Part shown: one piece after another, positions 18,584 through 27,305 of the stretch | Position numbering within the stretch: the first letter of the stretch is position 1 | How the letters are laid out: each line of letters begins with the position of its first letter | Source: Nitrospinota bacterium | Lineage (GTDB): Bacteria > Nitrospinota_A > UBA7883 | DNA: 32,059 nucleotides | Assembly (NCBI GenBank): GCA_029881335.1 | Contig: JAOUMU010000026.1 | Span: forward strand, 1-32,059 | Reading direction: 5' to 3' | Program-made: the position numbers and the translations under genes | The notes under the pieces: model-generated | What the model was told of the DNA's origin: nothing | Databases searched by the model: none | Seen by the model: only the letters and a program-made list of their open reading frames with translations

Positions 18584-18765
18584 AATCCCGGCGGATAATG
18601 ACAATTAATCGGCCCACCACCTTGCATGTTTCGGCCAGGCACGCCTTTTCCCCTCCAGTGGCCATGGCCAGACAATCCCGGCAAAGGGAGCGCAGGGGGT
18701 GATCCTTGCGTGGAAGTAGCGCTGGTGCGATAATGGTTCCCCATCATAAAGGAGGTAATCAAACC

Positions 18766-19812
18766 ATGCACAAGCATATGCGGCTATTGATTTTCATGGC
18801 TATCGTGTTACTGGCTATTGCTTTCCCCGGAGCTGCGCTGGCCCAGGGCGACAAGGAACTATTGGAATTGGCCAAAGAGTATTTCGAACCATTGCCGAGC
18901 AAACCGGAATTCAAGAAGGACAACCCAGGATCCGCGGCGAAGATAGAGCTTGGCAAGATGCTCTATTTTGATAAAAGGTTATCCTCCTCCAACGTCTTCT
19001 CCTGTAACTCATGCCACGATCTGGCCTTGGGGGGGACAGATAATTCCAGTTTCTCCATAGGGCACAAGTGGAAGAAGGGAGGACGAAATGCCCCCACAGT
19101 TTTCAACGCCGCGCTTCATCTGGCCCAGTTCTGGGATGGGCGAGCGGAGGATGTGGAACAACAGGCCGGTATGCCGGTGCTAAACCCGGTGGAGATGAAC
19201 GCCAGTGAGGGGAGGGTGATTGAAAGGCTCGGATCGATCCCCGAATATGCGAAGATGTTCGCAGATGCGTTCCCCGGCGAAAAGTCTCCCCTTACATACA
19301 AGAACGTAGCCAAGGCCATCGGGGCCTTTGAGAGGACACTGTTGACTCCCTCCCGGTTCGACCAGTTCCTGGCGGGCAAACTCGACGCCATTACAAAAGC
19401 GGAGAAGGAAGGGCTAAAGCTTTTCATAGACACTGATTGCGTCATCTGCCACAACGGAGTGACCGTGGGAGGCCAGGCGTACCAGAAGTTTGGCGTGTTC
19501 AAGAAGCCGGATTTCCTCACAGACAATGGAAGGTTCGACGTTACCAGGAACAAAGACGACATGTATGTGTTCAAGGTTCCCTCGCTACGCAATATCGAGC
19601 TTACTTATCCCTATTTCAACAACGGAGCTGTGTGGGATCTGAAAGAAGCGGTGAAAATTATGGCCGAGGTTCAGCTGGGAAACAACCTAAGCGATCAGGA
19701 CGCCGCAAAGATAGTGGTATTCTTAAAATCACTGACGGGCGACAAGCCGAAAATCGAGCTGCCTCTGCTGCCACCCGCCACTGTGTCGACCTCCCGGCCT
19801 GATACCGACTGA
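18766..19812 (+). CDS. Di-haem cytochrome c peroxidase, MauG/CcpA family
   Basis: Signal peptide; two CxxCH sites (CNSCH, CVICH); FWDGRAEDVEQQAGMPVLNPVEM; RBS AAGGAGGT before ATG 18766. Confidence 0.93.
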   Translation: MHKHMRLLIFMAIVLLAIAFPGAALAQGDKELLELAKEYFEPLPSKPEFKKDNPGSAAKIELGKMLYFDKRLSSSNVFSCNSCHDLALGGTDNSSFSIGHKWKKGGRNAPTVFNAALHLAQFWDGRAEDVEQQAGMPVLNPVEMNASEGRVIERLGSIPEYAKMFADAFPGEKSPLTYKNVAKAIGAFERTLLTPSRFDQFLAGKLDAITKAEKEGLKLFIDTDCVICHNGVTVGGQAYQKFGVFKKPDFLTDNGRFDVTRNKDDMYVFKVPSLRNIELTYPYFNNGAVWDLKEAVKIMAEVQLGNNLSDQDAAKIVVFLKSLTGDKPKIELPLLPPATVSTSRPDTD

Positions 19813-19832
19813 CGGATAATATTCACAGATGG

Positions 19833-19871
19833 CAAGCCGGGGGCGTTGAGGAGGGCCTCCGGCTTTTTTTT
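19833..19871 (+). terminator. Rho-independent terminator after the peroxidase gene
   Basis: AAGCCGG...CCGGCTTTTTTTT hairpin with T-tract. Confidence 0.75.
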
Positions 19872-19881
19872 GCGCCTGGAA

Positions 19882-20478
19882 TCAGGCCCTGGTTTTCACC
19901 CGGCATTCATCCCATAACTCTTGGGGCAGAACCACAGACTCCGTGAAGGGTATCCCTGGAATTCCCCTGCTGGTGTTCATGTTTATTCCGTGCCGCAGGT
20001 ATGCCTTGTATGCCAGTTGGCTGCAATAAAACGCTTCTTCCGTGTCGGAGAGGTTGAACCATATGTTGTAAGGCTTTTGCCGCTCTGCCTGCTCTACGCA
20101 ATAGTTTGCCACATCTATACGAATTCTTGACTGCTCCTCGGGGGATAGGCCCTGACCGGCCACCGGGTCTGCGATACCGTAAAGCGTGTCGATCAGGCCT
20201 CCCCGGTCGTCATACATGGCGTCTGTGTCCCACCCGTTTCCCGGCACATTAAACTCAATCACCTTTCGTTTAGCGCCGGCTTCCACGCATCTGCCTCCGG
20301 GCCCGGTGTATATGACAATATGATCCACCTCCCCTGGAATGATCTTTCCGATCAGGCGCCATATCTGGCCGCGAAGAAATGCTGGATCGCCATCGGTGGT
20401 GCAGACAAGGTCCCCGGTCCTTACGGCGAGTCCGTTGATATTGTATTCATGGGTTTGCGTCACTTTTTCAAAAGCCAT
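19882..20478 (-). CDS. YiiX/YebB-like permuted NlpC/P60 papain-fold protein
   Basis: RTGDLVCT..., GEVDHIVIYTGPGGRCVEA (His) followed by AFYCSQLAYKAYL (Cys); start MAFEKVTQ at 20478 with AAAGGAC upstream. Confidence 0.65.
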   Translation of the reverse strand: MAFEKVTQTHEYNINGLAVRTGDLVCTTDGDPAFLRGQIWRLIGKIIPGEVDHIVIYTGPGGRCVEAGAKRKVIEFNVPGNGWDTDAMYDDRGGLIDTLYGIADPVAGQGLSPEEQSRIRIDVANYCVEQAERQKPYNIWFNLSDTEEAFYCSQLAYKAYLRHGINMNTSRGIPGIPFTESVVLPQELWDECRVKTRA

Positions 20479-20673
20479 AACGTCCTTTCTAAAAGGTTTC
20501 CGAAAATATAAAGGATTATGATGACAGCGGCAAGAAAAAGGGGAGTTGATCTTCCACATTGGGTAAACTACGTTGACAACCGCAGCTGCGGAACCTTTTG
20601 ACATTTCCATTGCATGTGGTAGACTTTCTGGCCTGACCAAATTAAAACTTCATATTATAGTTATATCTTACGT

Positions 20674-21108
20674 ATGGATATTTTGCGGGCTATTCCACAC
20701 CGGCCACCGTTTCTGTTTGTTGACAGGGTAGTGTCTGCCGAGGAGAAGAGGATTGTGGCCGAAAAGAGCCTGGCGCCGGAGCTTGATTTCTTCCAGGGGC
20801 ATTATCCCCATTTCCCAATCATGCCGGGAGTCTTGACGCTGGAGAGCCTTTTCCAGGCCGGAGCCATACTACTGTCGTCCCTTGTCGCAGAGGCTGGGGG
20901 CAAGGGGGTCCCTGCGCTGACCAGGATCCGTGACGCCAAATTCAAAAACATGGTCAGGCCGGGGGACGTTCTGACGCTGGAAGTGGAGATGGAGGAGCAA
21001 GTGGGCCCTGCGTTTTACATGAAGGGTATCGCCTCGGTGAACGGCAAACAGGCTGCCAGTGTCCGGTTCACATGCGCTCTGGTCCAAATGGGGGAGGAGG
21101 CAAAATGA
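20674..21108 (+). CDS. fabZ: 3-hydroxyacyl-ACP dehydratase FabZ-type
   Basis: IPHRPPFLFVDRV, FFQGHYPHFPIMPGVLTLESLFQAGA hotdog dehydratase motif. Confidence 0.9.
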   Translation: MDILRAIPHRPPFLFVDRVVSAEEKRIVAEKSLAPELDFFQGHYPHFPIMPGVLTLESLFQAGAILLSSLVAEAGGKGVPALTRIRDAKFKNMVRPGDVLTLEVEMEEQVGPAFYMKGIASVNGKQAASVRFTCALVQMGEEAK

Positions 21109-21929
21109 GCTTTTTGCGACTGGAGGGGAAAAAGTTTCTGGTATTCGGCGTGGCAAACAGAAAATCGGTGGCCTATTTCATCTCCGACATAATATTGAAA
21201 GAAGGAGGCCAGTTGATCCTCTCCACGCTCAACCAGGAGAGGAAGGAAGCAGCCGAAAAGCTGTTCCCTGGTCAGGAGACCCATGTGTGCGATGTCTCCT
21301 CCCAGGAGGATATAGACGCCCTGGCGACTGAGGTGGGGAAGCTCCATGGAAAAATCGATGGCATCGTCCATTCCATCGCGTATGCTGAATACTCCGAAGG
21401 GATTAAGCCCTTCCATCAGACCAACCGCGAGGATTTCATGAAGGCGATGGACATCTCCTGCTTTTCGCTGGTGGCGGTGGCCAACGCTTTTCGCGATATC
21501 CTGGCTCGGCAGAGCTCGGTGGTGACTATATCAATATCCACCACCAGGATGGCCGCGGAGAATTACGGATATATGGCGCCAATCAAAGCCGCGCTGGACT
21601 CCACTCTTTGTTTCCTGGCGAAAAGCTTCAGCGAATTTAGCGAGGTAAGGTTCAATGCCGTGGCGCCGGGGCTTTTAAAGACATCAGCTTCCGCCGGTAT
21701 TCCAGGCTATGTGGACTCATACCTGTATGCCGAAAAGATGACCCTGCGCAAACGCGCCGTGGCCACACAGGAAGCGGCGAATACGGCGGTGTTCTTGCTC
21801 AGTCCCGCCTCCAGCGGAGTGAATGCCCGCAAAATAGTGGTGGATGCGGGGATGGAAGTGAATTTCTTTGACCGGGAAATGATCCGCCGCGCCATGAGGG
21901 AAATACCTCCTTCAGGCAAAACTGAATAG
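21105..21929 (+). CDS. fabI: Enoyl-ACP reductase, FabI-type SDR
   Basis: LEGKKFLVFGVANRKSVAYFIS; Y-x6-K in NYGYMAPIKAALDS; overlaps the fabZ stop by ATGA. Confidence 0.88.
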   Translation: MSFLRLEGKKFLVFGVANRKSVAYFISDIILKEGGQLILSTLNQERKEAAEKLFPGQETHVCDVSSQEDIDALATEVGKLHGKIDGIVHSIAYAEYSEGIKPFHQTNREDFMKAMDISCFSLVAVANAFRDILARQSSVVTISISTTRMAAENYGYMAPIKAALDSTLCFLAKSFSEFSEVRFNAVAPGLLKTSASAGIPGYVDSYLYAEKMTLRKRAVATQEAANTAVFLLSPASSGVNARKIVVDAGMEVNFFDREMIRRAMREIPPSGKTE

Positions 21930-22158
21930 TTTATCCCGTATCATAAATACCACTTGTAAATACCGAATATTATGGTTGTTGGAGATGTAATACCGGTAAT
22001 CCACCAACGGTAAATCCCGGATCGTGAACCTATCGACCAGGCCCGCAAACCGAGCCAATGCGGATAGTAGAAATATTGTCAACGGCGATAATTGCATGAT
22101 ATTATGACGACAATGGGAGACGATGCGGTAGTGGATGTAATTTATATTAGTCAGGGAG

Positions 22159-22227
22159 AAAAATAACCACTGAATTTCCAACATGTAATATTCTGAGAGA
22201 ATATTTGAGGATAAAGTGGTTATTTTT
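22159..22227. repeat. Nested inverted-repeat element: perfect 13-bp outer arms enclosing a perfect 8-bp hairpin
   Basis: AAAAATAACCACT (22159-22171) / AGTGGTTATTTTT (22215-22227); inside AATATTCT-GAG-AGAATATT (22187-22205). Confidence 0.85.
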
Positions 22228-22451
22228 GGGTAGACATGCAGATTTTGATTGTAGTATGTTAACAAAAGGTGTGATACTTAGACAACAAGAGGAATTTCCT
22301 GTTATAGGTTATTTGTTTATCACATCCGGCCTGGATTTACCGGGATCTGTTACAAACCAAGCCAGATTACAAATGCCCCAACTCAAGTGCATTTTTCAAA
22401 TCAAGTTGGACAAGCGCTGGGGATGACAAAGGAGAAGAAAAGGAGAAAGCC

Positions 22452-22859
22452 ATGAAGCAAACATTTCGGGACAGACTACAGTTATTAATGAAGGAAGATC
22501 GCCCATACACCTGGGCCAGGAAAGTTGGAATAGAAAAGGGGCTGTTCCAATACTACTGGCAAAAGGGAAAGATTCCCACCTATGAAAATCTGCTTAAAAT
22601 TCAGAATTTCTCAGGTTGCTCGTTGGACTGGCTTCTGACAGGCAAGGCTGTCGATATCAATCAGCTAGAAAATCTGCCAATGTTAAAGGAAACCACTCCC
22701 GTGTATGGCGAGATGAACATCAAGCGCGCCAGGGCATTGGAAGACGTCAAGAGCATTTACGCGTCCAGAAGCGAAAGGGATATCGATTTGCTGGAAGGAG
22801 TGCTTGAGAGGATAATATTGAGCAAGGGCAAGAAGAGGTCGGTAGCTAAGGGCAAATAG
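22452..22859 (+). CDS. CI-repressor-type helix-turn-helix regulator
   Basis: 135 aa; FRDRLQLLMKEDRPYTWARKVGIEKGLFQYYWQKGKIPTYENLLKIQNFSGCSLDWLLTG. Confidence 0.75.
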   Translation: MKQTFRDRLQLLMKEDRPYTWARKVGIEKGLFQYYWQKGKIPTYENLLKIQNFSGCSLDWLLTGKAVDINQLENLPMLKETTPVYGEMNIKRARALEDVKSIYASRSERDIDLLEGVLERIILSKGKKRSVAKGK

Positions 22860-22894
22860 GACCATTAGCCGATAATAATTCCGTAAATAAAATT

Positions 22895-22946
22895 CGGCCA
22901 CTGTGGGAGGTTGGGGACTCGACCTTGCCCGGTGGCCGTTTTTTTT
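22895..22946 (+). terminator. Rho-independent terminator after the HTH gene
   Basis: CGGCCAC...GTGGCCG followed by T8. Confidence 0.75.
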
Positions 22947-23169
22947 ATCTTAAATCGAGAAGATGGCTCAGCGCAGGATGGGGCATCGCCATTCGCGTGT
23001 ATGGTGGGTGTGTGAAAAAAAGGGGAATGTTTTAATGGCGATACTAAATGAAAGGATATATTTGAAAAAGCCGCCGCTATTGCGATTGCCCCTCTCTTTT
23101 CCCTTATCGTGCCCTACCGTTTAAAACATCCCCCGCCAGAGGCTGGCTATAAGATATATTACTTATACC

Positions 23170-23463
23170 TTACTTTTTAACGCCCATGATGGCGTCTTTG
23201 CAAGCCTTTGCTACCCTGAATTTGACCACTTTTTTCGCCGGAATCTTGATTGCCTCTCCGGTCCTGGGATTGCGTCCCATCCTGGCTTTCCTATTCACAA
23301 GGACAAGCTTTCCGAGCCCTGGAATCGTGAAGCCGGATTTCGCCTCTTTATAGGCCAGGCTCGCCAGGTCTTCCAAAATCTGGGCAGCCAGCTTTTTGGT
23401 CAATCCTGCATTTTTGGCGATATGGTCCGCAATCTGAGATTTGGTCATGGGTTTTTTTGGCAT
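23170..23463 (-). CDS. HU/IHF-family DNA-binding protein
   Basis: 97 aa; MTKSQIADHIAKNAGLTKKLAAQILEDL, GLGKLVLVNRKARMGRNPRTGEAIKIPAKKVVKF. Confidence 0.94.
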   Translation of the reverse strand: MPKKPMTKSQIADHIAKNAGLTKKLAAQILEDLASLAYKEAKSGFTIPGLGKLVLVNRKARMGRNPRTGEAIKIPAKKVVKFRVAKACKDAIMGVKK

Positions 23464-23775
23464 GGATCACTCCCCGCAAGAAAATGTTTATACCGAATAA
23501 CTTAAGGATCACAATTTTAATCCCAAGGTCTACGGGCAATCAACTAAAAAATGAACAAATGAACTTAATATATTCGTACCCCCGGCTGTTTATATATGGC
23601 GCAAAACCATATAAATCGTGGGCAAAACCGTTCGTATCATTGATACGTAATCCATGCGGGCAGCCTAGGCTTCTTCGCGAATGGTCTTGACTTCGCTTGG
23701 TATAAAACGGCAGTCTTGTGACAAGACATCAGCTCAAAATTGATTGCGTGATTGAGGGGGAAATGCACTGGGATA

Positions 23776-25167
23776 ATGGATAGTAAAGCAGACATGAATG
23801 AAAGCCTGGAGAGGATAATCAAAGAGGCCGACAGGTTGGCTGAGGAAGTATTTTCTCTCGATGGGGAACTCGACAGGCTGAGAATCAGAGCCCGCGAAGC
23901 GGGAAGAGATGCTGGGCTGCCCGACGAGATGTCCGATGACGGGGAAGTGAGCGCGGTAGGCTTGCCGAAGGCTGATCTTCAAAGCCTCGATATGATCGCT
24001 AATACCCAGGAAATCATAGACTCGCTTCTATCCCAGGCAAAACTTGGTCGACAGGCCGAGGAGGGGATGGACCAGATAAAGCGGACCATGGCCGAACTCG
24101 ATAAGAAGCTGGAGCTGGCGGCTTCAAAGGCCGAATCAATAGCCGAGCTGCAGCTCGTCCTGGAAGAGGCCATGAGGAGAAACAAAGCCCTGGAGCTAGG
24201 TCAGACGAAGCTTAGCTCCATTGAGGGATACGCGTTGTCGCTGGAAAAAAAGGCGCTTCGGCTTGAGGGGGAGATGGAAGCCTTGCGACAGGCCATGGAT
24301 GGGCATACCGTCACATCGGATCGGCTGGGAAAACATTTGGATTCCGCCAAAGAAACGGTCCGAAAACTGGAAAACGCGCATGGAGAAATGGAGCGCGCCG
24401 CCATAGAGGGGAGGGCGGCTGGGCAGACAGAGGAACGACTGATAAAGCTCCTTCAAAAGATGACGGAATCGGAAACCAGACTCACCGGCCTGATGGCTGG
24501 AGCTGAAGGGATGTCGGCGGAGTTCGAGAGATTCTTTCAGATGAAACGGCGGGCCGACAGGACTTTGGAGCAGGTAGTCGAGCAAGCGCAGCGGGCGGAG
24601 GAGATCCTGGAGGGCAACCGCGAAGTGGAGGGGAAAATCAAGGTGATCACCGGCAGGATGAACGATATGGAGAATCGCTTTGATACCCTGGCTCTGAAGG
24701 CTTTGGACATCACCGGATTCGAGGAGAGATACAACTCTGTTCATCGAAAGCTGGAAGCCGCCCTTGCCGGGATTGAGGAGCTGGAGGAGAAGATGAAGGC
24801 CGCCGGTCGACTGGAGGAGAAGCTTGCAACCTTGGTCCAAACGGCGGAGGAGATGCGGAGTGGAATCGAGGCTCTGGAGAAAGAAACCAGTTCGGCGGGA
24901 AAAATGATGGAGGCAGTGAGGCTGGCGGAGGATCGTTTCGGCGAGCTTTTCGAAAAGATGGAATCGGCCGGGGACAGATTGGCCACGACCACGGGCCTGG
25001 AACGGACCTTGTCGTCGCTGCAGGAAAAAACGTTTGGTATTATCAAGAAACTAGAGGACATAGAGGACAAAGGGAAAATAATCTTCACCGCCCAACAGAA
25101 GATCGACCGGTTGCAAAAGCTTCTGGAGCAGGCGGAGGGGATGATGAAAAAGATTGTTTCCGGTTGA
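23776..25167 (+). CDS. Long coiled-coil protein, unknown function
   Basis: Heptad-like Leu/Ala/Glu/Lys-rich sequence throughout about 460 aa; no TM; ORF also has upstream TTG 23752. Confidence 0.8.
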   Translation: MDSKADMNESLERIIKEADRLAEEVFSLDGELDRLRIRAREAGRDAGLPDEMSDDGEVSAVGLPKADLQSLDMIANTQEIIDSLLSQAKLGRQAEEGMDQIKRTMAELDKKLELAASKAESIAELQLVLEEAMRRNKALELGQTKLSSIEGYALSLEKKALRLEGEMEALRQAMDGHTVTSDRLGKHLDSAKETVRKLENAHGEMERAAIEGRAAGQTEERLIKLLQKMTESETRLTGLMAGAEGMSAEFERFFQMKRRADRTLEQVVEQAQRAEEILEGNREVEGKIKVITGRMNDMENRFDTLALKALDITGFEERYNSVHRKLEAALAGIEELEEKMKAAGRLEEKLATLVQTAEEMRSGIEALEKETSSAGKMMEAVRLAEDRFGELFEKMESAGDRLATTTGLERTLSSLQEKTFGIIKKLEDIEDKGKIIFTAQQKIDRLQKLLEQAEGMMKKIVSG

Positions 25168-25190
25168 CGGAGCTTTATGGAGGTACGGTT

Positions 25191-26744
25191 GTGATTAAGG
25201 TGGTAACTGCGGAGCAGATGCGGGGTATAGACGAGAGAACGATAAACGAGAAAAAAATTCCTGGCCTGATCCTTATGGAAAACGCTGGATCCTCGGTGGC
25301 CGCTGCGGTGGTGGAGAAGTTCGGTGAAGTGTTTGATCTGAGCGTGAGCGTGTTTGCCGGGAAGGGCAATAACGGCGGCGACGGGTTTGTGGCGGCGCGG
25401 CGGCTGGTGAACATGGGCGCCGATGTGACGGTGTTTCTGGTGGCCGAGAAAAAGGATATGAAGGGGGACGCCGCGGTGAATATGGCGGCCTTCGAGGCGA
25501 TGGGAGGCGCGATCAAGGAGATTACAGAGGAGCGCCACCTGAACAATTTCAGGATAAAATTCATGCATTCGGCCATTATGGTGGACGCCTTGCTGGGCAC
25601 TGGGCTTTCTTCCGCGCCCCGGGGTATGTCAGGCCGCATGATCCATGTCATAAACGAGGCCGGCGCCTATAAGGTGGCGGTGGATGTGCCTTCCGGCATG
25701 GATTCGGACAGAGGGCAAATCCCCGGAGATTGTGTATGGGCGGACGTAACCGTCACCCTGGGCCTACCCAAAGTGGGGCTTTTGACTTATCCAGCTAGGG
25801 CGCGAGCCGGCAAGCTTGTGATCGCCGACATTTCCTTCCCCTCCATAGTAGTTGCCGAATCCCCCTGCGCCGCCTTCCTGTTGGAGGAATCCGATATACG
25901 CAACAGGATGCCCCAGAGAGGTGTGGATTCCCGCAAGGGAAGTTATGGTCATCTGGCGATGGCGTGCGGCTCCGTGGGTATGGGGGGGACCGCGGCCATG
26001 GCGGGTCAGGCGGCGCTACGTATAGGCGCAGGGCTGGTGACCGCCGCCGCGCCGGAAAAAATGGCCGGCGTTTACGAGACCTCAGTACCGGAAATGATGT
26101 CGCTCCCACTACCCCAGACACCAGGCGGGGCCATCGCCGAAGAAGCCGCGGAGATATTCATCAAATTCACCGAGGGGAAGACTGCTGCGCTGCTGGGCCC
26201 CGGGCTTAGGACCGATCAATCCACCGCCAGGTTCATCCGGAAAGTACTCGTAGGGACTAAGATCCCGCTGGTGTTGGACGCCGATGGATTGAACATGATC
26301 GCCAGCGATATATCGGTGATATCTGAGCGCAAAGCCCCCACGATACTGACACCCCATCCAGGAGAGATGGCCAGGCTGACAGGCAAAAGCATCGCGGATA
26401 TCCAGGCGGACCGGCTGGGCGAAGCGGAGGCCCTGGCGAAAGCAACCGGCGCGGTGGTGGTGCTCAAAGGGGCAGGGACAATCATCGCAGGACCGGAGGG
26501 ACCGCCCAGAATCAATCTGACTGGCAACCACGGCCTGGCAAAAGGGGGATCTGGCGATGTGCTGGCGGGGATGATCGCCGGGCTTCTGGCCCAAGGTACG
26601 GCGTCCACCGCCGCGGCGGAGGCCGCTGTTTGGCTACATGGCCGATGCGCGGATATATATGCCGAGGATCATGATCCGAGGACAATGCTGCCCATGGAAA
26701 TAATCGGGCTGATCCCAAGGGCGGTGACAGCATTGATGAAATAG
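25191..26744 (+). CDS. nnrDE: Bifunctional NAD(P)H-hydrate epimerase / ADP-dependent NAD(P)H-hydrate dehydratase
   Basis: VTAEQMRGIDERTI, GKGNNGGDGFVAARRL, LTPHPGEMARLTG, GNHGLAKGGSGDVLAGMIAGLLAQG; GTG start at 25191. Confidence 0.93.
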   Translation: MIKVVTAEQMRGIDERTINEKKIPGLILMENAGSSVAAAVVEKFGEVFDLSVSVFAGKGNNGGDGFVAARRLVNMGADVTVFLVAEKKDMKGDAAVNMAAFEAMGGAIKEITEERHLNNFRIKFMHSAIMVDALLGTGLSSAPRGMSGRMIHVINEAGAYKVAVDVPSGMDSDRGQIPGDCVWADVTVTLGLPKVGLLTYPARARAGKLVIADISFPSIVVAESPCAAFLLEESDIRNRMPQRGVDSRKGSYGHLAMACGSVGMGGTAAMAGQAALRIGAGLVTAAAPEKMAGVYETSVPEMMSLPLPQTPGGAIAEEAAEIFIKFTEGKTAALLGPGLRTDQSTARFIRKVLVGTKIPLVLDADGLNMIASDISVISERKAPTILTPHPGEMARLTGKSIADIQADRLGEAEALAKATGAVVVLKGAGTIIAGPEGPPRINLTGNHGLAKGGSGDVLAGMIAGLLAQGTASTAAAEAAVWLHGRCADIYAEDHDPRTMLPMEIIGLIPRAVTALMK

Positions 26745-27305
26745 AAGAAAACGATGGGCCTGCTTAGTCAGGAACGTTAAAAAGGAACTGCAGGTCCACA
26801 CGAATCCCACGCAAATGGAGCGCCATCATTCACTCTGTGGCTGGTCAAAACCTCAAGGGGCCGAAATCACAGCAACCCTCTGTTGGATCAGGATCCTTGG
26901 GGCTAATTATAAACAGCCTCTTGCGCCTCTTGATCCTCTTACTCGCGCTTTTTTTGGCAGGCATATGATTCTCTATTGAGATATAAAATCCGCTAATTGT
27001 TATCAGGCCCAAACAAGCCGTGTTTTTCAAAATCCCCCGGCCATACAAGATATCTTATTTGAATTCCGCGCTGCTTGCAATGCCGATAGTCTTTAAAACT
27101 GTTTTTTTCCATATTTATCTTCACCCACCGTCCTATCAGGCTAAATTGAGAGGAATAGCCCTCCGGCGCCATATCACTGCCTTTATCAGGGCAATTTTTA
27201 TCTGGGCAATTGCCCATAGGGAACTTTTGCTGTAAAATCCTTTCATCGTTATTTTCGCTTCTTGCGAAAAAGGATTTTCCCATAAACGACACATTGGATC
27301 GATAA

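Noticed and set aside
18580-18777. Minus ORF(s) between the ASST-like gene and the peroxidase, with a Cys-rich alternative frame (LCRDCLAMATGGEKACLAETC)
   Set aside because: No start or RBS in the Cys-rich frame and upstream stops; overlaps the peroxidase RBS; no family recognised.
22205-22426. 73-aa plus ORF upstream of the HTH gene
   Set aside because: Starts inside the palindromic element, no RBS, no recognisable motif.
24741-25568. 275-aa minus ORF over the coiled-coil/nnrDE junction
   Set aside because: Opposite two well-supported plus-strand genes; Ser/Ile-rich shadow sequence.
26845-26964. Short basic minus ORF MPAKKSASKRIKRRKRLFIISPKDPDPTEGCCDFGPLRF, superficially like the start of ribosomal protein S20
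   Set aside because: Only 39 aa, similarity limited to a Lys/Arg-rich stretch, weak RBS; likely chance.
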